A DNA stretch of 9,414 nt from Bacteroidales bacterium (GTDB lineage Bacteria > Bacteroidota > Bacteroidia > Bacteroidales > NBLH01), in assembly GCA_026988445.1 (NCBI GenBank), contig JALSLF010000495.1:1-9414 (forward strand), read 5' to 3'. The translations under genes and the position numbers were made by a program. The notes beneath the pieces are model-generated. The model worked only from the letters and a program-made list of their open reading frames with translations, was not told the origin of the DNA and did not search any database. Positions within the stretch are counted from its first letter, which is position 1; every line of letters starts with the position of its first letter. Below, piece after piece: positions 5,833-9,414 of this stretch.

Positions 5833-7068
5833 ATGGATAATAATAGCTTAATTGAAACATTTTCAGAATTTAAAGACCTGAAAAATATTGACAGGGCAAC
5901 TATGATGAGTGTGCTCGAAGACGTTTTCAGGAATATGTTGTTGAAAAAATTTGGTTCAAATGATAATTTTGACATAATCATCAATACCGATAAAGGCGAC
6001 TTTGAGATTTGGCGTAATAGGGAAGTTGTTCCTGACGGAGAAGTTGAAGATCCTAATCTGCAAATATCTTTGTCGGATGCTCAAAAAATTGATGAAGATT
6101 ATGAGGTTGGCGAGGAGGTTACCGATGAAGTGAAATTTACCGATTTTGGTAGAAGAGCGATTGTAGCACTTCGTCAGAATTTGACCTCACGAATTTTAGA
6201 ACTGGAAAAAGACAATTTATACATTAAGTATAAAGACCGTATCGGTGATATTATTACCGGCGAGGTTTATCAAGTATGGAAACGTGAAATTTTGGTTTTA
6301 GATGATGAAGGTAATGAATTGATTTTACCTAAATCCGAACAAATACCTTCTGATTATTATCGCAAAGGTGATAATTTAAGGGCTGTTGTAACACGTGTTG
6401 AAATGAAAAATAACAATCCTTTAATTATTATTTCCAGAACTTCACCGGTGTTTTTAGAGCGATTGTTTGAATTGGAAGTACCCGAAATTTACGATGGTTT
6501 AATAACCATTAAAAAAATAGTACGTATGGCGGGCGAAAGAGCTAAAGTAGCCGTTGAGTCGTACGATGACAGGGTTGATCCCGTAGGCGCTTGTGTGGGT
6601 ATGAAAGGTTCCAGAATTCATGGAATTGTTCGCGAATTGCGTAATGAAAATATTGATGTGATTAACTATACAACCAATACACAGCTGTATATCACCAGAG
6701 CTTTAAGCCCGGCAAAAGTTAATTCAATAAAAATTAATGAAGACGAAAAGAAAGCCGAAGTTTTTCTTGATCCTGATGAGGTATCCAAAGCGATAGGGAA
6801 AGGTGGTTTGAATATCAAACTGGCAGGACAGCTTACAGGATACGAAATAGAAGTCTATCGTGATATGGACGAAGCAGATGAAGATGTAGATATTGCAGAA
6901 TTTTCTGATGAAATTGAAGAATGGGTTTTAGATGAACTAAGAGCAATTGGTTGTGATACTGCTAAAAGTGTATTAAGTTTGTCGGTTGAAGAATTAGTAA
7001 AACGTACCGATTTAGAAGAAGAAACAATTATTGACGTCATAAATATTTTTAAAGAAGAATTTGAATAA
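5833..7068 (+). CDS. nusA: Transcription termination/antitermination protein NusA
   Basis: NusA binds RNA polymerase and nascent RNA and modulates pausing, termination and antitermination. The 411 residues show the N-terminal polymerase-binding domain (about 1-130, with FTDFGRRAIVALRQNL at 102-117), an S1 domain (about 134-202), and two KH domains. KH1 contains DPVGACVGMKGSRI (249-262) and KH2 contains AIGKGGLNIKLAGQLTG (320-336), both with the GxxG loop. An acidic linker (344-362) leads to one C-terminal helical repeat (about 363-411) resembling a single E. coli AR repeat. E. coli has two such repeats, hence its greater length; a single or absent repeat is common outside the gammaproteobacteria. 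The AGG at 5826-5828 is a weak ribosome-binding site for the ATG at 5833. The protein is complete, with no missing motif seen. Confidence 0.97.
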   Translation: MDNNSLIETFSEFKDLKNIDRATMMSVLEDVFRNMLLKKFGSNDNFDIIINTDKGDFEIWRNREVVPDGEVEDPNLQISLSDAQKIDEDYEVGEEVTDEVKFTDFGRRAIVALRQNLTSRILELEKDNLYIKYKDRIGDIITGEVYQVWKREILVLDDEGNELILPKSEQIPSDYYRKGDNLRAVVTRVEMKNNNPLIIISRTSPVFLERLFELEVPEIYDGLITIKKIVRMAGERAKVAVESYDDRVDPVGACVGMKGSRIHGIVRELRNENIDVINYTTNTQLYITRALSPAKVNSIKINEDEKKAEVFLDPDEVSKAIGKGGLNIKLAGQLTGYEIEVYRDMDEADEDVDIAEFSDEIEEWVLDELRAIGCDTAKSVLSLSVEELVKRTDLEEETIIDVINIFKEEFE

Positions 7069-7190
7069 TATTTAAGATAAGAAAATCCCGAAATACTTTA
7101 GTAATATTTTATGATTTTCTAAAACATTTAAAATAAATTATATTGCGTATCAAAAAGAGCTTTTCGCTCATTAAAGTTAAGTTTTCAAGT
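7069..7190 (+). other. nusA-infB intergenic region
   Basis: These 122 AT-rich bp hold no gene. AGAAAATC (7080-7087) and GATTTTCT (7113-7120) could pair as an 8-bp AT-rich stem with a 25-nt loop. GAGC (7157-7160) and GCTC (7166-7169) could form a small 4-bp hairpin. Neither has a U-tract, and no convincing TTTG / TAnnTTTG promoter is visible, so read-through from nusA into infB is expected. Confidence 0.5.
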
Positions 7191-9414
7191 ATGGTGTCAT
7201 CCAAAGCAAAGAGATTAAGTAAAGTAGCCCGTGAATTTAATGTTGGAATTTCAACAATTGTTGATTTTTTGCATAAGAAGGGCTATGAATTAGATGAAAA
7301 CCCGAATGCGAAGGTTTCACCTGAGTGCCTGAGTATTCTTGAAAAAGAGTACAGTAAGGATATTGAATTAAAAAAAGAAAAAGAAAAAGTTTCAAAACGT
7401 GTTCAAAAAACCAGAAAAGAAACAATTACCATTGATGATATTGAAGATGATGGCATAGATGATGAAGAAAAGAACGGGAGCAAAGAGGAAATGATCATCA
7501 TAAAAGATACTAGCGCAATTGTTGAAGAAAAGAAAGCGCCTGTTCAAAAAACAGTCGAAAAAAAGGAGAAGAAGGTAGAGGAAATTAAGACCGAAAAAAT
7601 CAAAGCCGAAGTTAAAGTTGTTGGCAAAATAGATTTAGAAAAGAAAAAGAAGGAAGAAGAGCAAAAAGAAGAAGAAAAGAAAGAAAAGCGTAAAGAAGAG
7701 CTCATTGAAAAAGAGTCAGTTAAGCAAGAGCCTGTTATTGAGGAAAAGAAGGATGAAAAACAGGAAAGTCCGGAAGAAAAGCAAAAAGAAACTGTAAAAG
7801 AAGAAAAAACAACAGAGCAAAACGAAAAAGTAGAAGAGTCGGACTTGAAAGTTGTCGGGAAAATTGATTTAGATTCATTAAATCAAAAAACCAGACCCAA
7901 AAAGAAAACAAAAGCAGAAAAGCTTAAAGAGCGAAAAGAAAAAGAGAAAGTAGCGAAACCTGAAAAACAGGAAAGAAAGAGCGAAAAGAAGATTGATACT
8001 AAAGAAAAGCAAGAGATAAAAACAATTAAAGAAAAACCCGAACTAAAGCAGCGAATTGAAGTTCCTGAAAAGGAAATTAAAGAAGAGAAAAAAGAAGAAT
8101 TTATTGAAACTAAGTTTAAAAAACTTAACGGGCCAACAGTTGTTGGTAAAATAGACCTTCCTGCTGAGAAAAAGAAAACGTCGAACACAAATTCTGAAAA
8201 TAAAAAACGCAGAAAGAAAAAACGTAAAAGAATTGTTAAAGAGCCTGTTGATGTAAATAAAAAACAGAATCAAAGTCAAAATAATAAGGCAAAACAGGAC
8301 AATAAAAAACAACAGCATCGACGCCCCAAAAAATTTCAGAAAAAAGAGGTTGACGATAACGAAGTTCAAAAGCAAATTAAAGAAACGCTTGCACGCTTAA
8401 CTTCAAAAGGTAAGAGCAAAGGGGTAAAACACAGACGCGAAAAGCGTGAAGAAATAAGAACCAAGCAACAAGCTTTGCTTGAGGAAATGGAAAAAGAAAA
8501 ATCAGTAATTAAAGTTACTGAATTTGTAACTGCCAATGAGCTTGCTAATTTAATGGATGTTCCGGTTACAAAAATTATTGAGGCTTGCATGAGTTTAGGC
8601 TTATTTGTTTCCATTAATCAAAGATTAGATGCCGAAACAATTAGCATTGTTGCGGAAGAGTTTGGATATTCGGCAGAATTTATAAGTGCCGAAGTTCAAG
8701 ATGCTATTGTTGAAGAAGAGGATAGTGAAGATGATTTGGTAGAACGTCCCCCGATTGTTACGGTTATGGGGCATGTGGATCATGGTAAAACTTCGCTTTT
8801 GGATTACATCCGAAGTACAAATATTATTGCCGGTGAAGCCGGTGGAATTACCCAACATATTGGTGCCTATAATGTTACTTTAAAAAACGGAAAAAGAATA
8901 ACATTCCTTGATACACCGGGACACGAATCGTTTACGGCTATGCGTGCCCGTGGTGCTCAGGTAACAGATTTAGCAATTATTGTAATTGCCGCAGATGATA
9001 AAGTAATGCCGCAAACCGTTGAAGCAATTAACCATGCAAAAGCAGCTGGAGTACCCATTGTTTTTGCCATTAATAAAATTGACCGTCCGAATGCCAATCC
9101 TGATAAGATAAAAGAAGAATTAGCCAATATGAATTATTTGGTTGAGGAATGGGGCGGTAAGTATCAATCAAAGGATATTTCGGCAAAAACCGGTGATAAT
9201 GTGGACGATTTAATGGAAGAAGTATTTCTTGCCGCAGAATTTTTAGAGCTGAAAGCCAATCCGAATAAAAAGGCTGTGGGTACTATTATCGAAGCATCTT
9301 TAGATAAAGGACGCGGATATTCTACAACGGTTTTAATAAGTAACGGAACACTAAAAGTAGGAGATGTTATATTGGCAGGTTCGCAATATGGTAAAGTAAA
9401 AGCGCTGTTTAACG
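7191..9414 (+). CDS. infB: Translation initiation factor IF-2 (partial, 3' end outside window)
   Basis: IF-2 is the GTPase that brings initiator tRNA to the 30S subunit and promotes subunit joining. The frame opens at ATG 7191 and is still open at the right edge (741 codons). Visible parts are an N-terminal IF2N-type helical segment (about 8-57, RLSKVAREFNVGISTIVDFL), a Lys/Glu-rich, probably disordered linker (about 60-435) with three VVGKIDL motifs, and a second IF2N-like domain (about 440-497). The GTPase domain follows: G1 GHVDHGKT (527-534), G2 GGITQH (551-556), G3 DTPGH (574-578), G4 NKID (628-631) and G5 SAKTG (664-668). Domain II begins near 695. Domain II mostly, and domains III and IV entirely, lie beyond the window. 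The ATG has no Shine-Dalgarno. An in-frame TAA at 7134 bounds the start, and no other ATG lies between. Confidence 0.97.
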   Translation, partial: MVSSKAKRLSKVAREFNVGISTIVDFLHKKGYELDENPNAKVSPECLSILEKEYSKDIELKKEKEKVSKRVQKTRKETITIDDIEDDGIDDEEKNGSKEEMIIIKDTSAIVEEKKAPVQKTVEKKEKKVEEIKTEKIKAEVKVVGKIDLEKKKKEEEQKEEEKKEKRKEELIEKESVKQEPVIEEKKDEKQESPEEKQKETVKEEKTTEQNEKVEESDLKVVGKIDLDSLNQKTRPKKKTKAEKLKERKEKEKVAKPEKQERKSEKKIDTKEKQEIKTIKEKPELKQRIEVPEKEIKEEKKEEFIETKFKKLNGPTVVGKIDLPAEKKKTSNTNSENKKRRKKKRKRIVKEPVDVNKKQNQSQNNKAKQDNKKQQHRRPKKFQKKEVDDNEVQKQIKETLARLTSKGKSKGVKHRREKREEIRTKQQALLEEMEKEKSVIKVTEFVTANELANLMDVPVTKIIEACMSLGLFVSINQRLDAETISIVAEEFGYSAEFISAEVQDAIVEEEDSEDDLVERPPIVTVMGHVDHGKTSLLDYIRSTNIIAGEAGGITQHIGAYNVTLKNGKRITFLDTPGHESFTAMRARGAQVTDLAIIVIAADDKVMPQTVEAINHAKAAGVPIVFAINKIDRPNANPDKIKEELANMNYLVEEWGGKYQSKDISAKTGDNVDDLMEEVFLAAEFLELKANPNKKAVGTIIEASLDKGRGYSTTVLISNGTLKVGDVILAGSQYGKVKALFN
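7614..8159 (+). repeat. Three copies of a VVGKIDL motif in the IF-2 linker
   Basis: Inside the low-complexity linker of IF-2 the octapeptide [K/T]VVGKIDL recurs at residues 142-149 (7614-7637), 220-227 (7848-7871) and 316-323 (8136-8159). The three copies use different synonymous codons (GTT/GTC, GGC/GGG/GGT, ATA/ATT, GAT/GAC, TTA/CTT). The likeness is therefore kept at the protein level and is not a recent DNA duplication. Confidence 0.85.

Noticed and set aside
7614..8159. DNA-level tandem repeat or CRISPR-like array in the infB linker
   Set aside because: The copies differ at many synonymous sites and spacing is uneven; the repetition is at the protein level only.
7883..8858. Several minus-strand open frames opposite infB
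   Set aside because: They are Phe/Ser/Leu-rich mirrors of the Lys/Glu-rich IF-2 linker and lack family features; the plus-strand IF-2 frame is continuous across them.

Overview
The window is AT-rich chromosomal core sequence from a member of the Bacteroidota, most likely Bacteroidales-like. Three things support this: the fused lpxC-fabZ gene, the lpxD / lpxC-fabZ / lpxA order with an HD-domain phosphohydrolase gene just upstream, and promoter candidates of the Bacteroidota TTTG / TAnnTTTG type instead of -35/-10 boxes. Shine-Dalgarno sequences are mostly weak or absent, which also fits. I cannot name a genus.

Left edge (1-207): the last 41 codons of a plus-strand gene, probably thiL, followed by a short convergent intergenic region with a small hairpin. 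Minus-strand block (208-5129), in transcription order: an HD-superfamily phosphohydrolase with an apparent TTG start, lpxD, lpxC-fabZ and lpxA. These three lpx genes encode LpxA (first acylation of UDP-GlcNAc), LpxC (deacetylation) and LpxD (second acylation), which are the committed early steps of lipid A synthesis. The FabZ half of the fusion dehydrates 3-hydroxyacyl-ACP, the same substrate pool that LpxA and LpxD draw on, so the cluster links membrane phospholipid and LPS supply.

A divergent intergenic region (5130-5326) carries promoter candidates for both directions and a strong GC-rich hairpin just before rimP. Plus-strand block (5327-9414): rimP, nusA and infB, the conserved transcription/translation operon (30S maturation, transcription elongation/termination, translation initiation). 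infB runs off the right edge. Its 741 visible codons include the N-terminal IF2N region, a very long Lys/Glu-rich linker with three copies of a VVGKIDL motif, the whole GTPase domain and the start of domain II.

I see no mobile element, CRISPR array, tRNA, rRNA or defence-like system. The genes are ordinary core genes. The items worth a second look are non-coding or sub-domain features: the rimP leader hairpin, the conserved motif in the IF-2 linker, a structured 48-nt element between lpxC-fabZ and lpxA, and the repeats upstream of lpxD.
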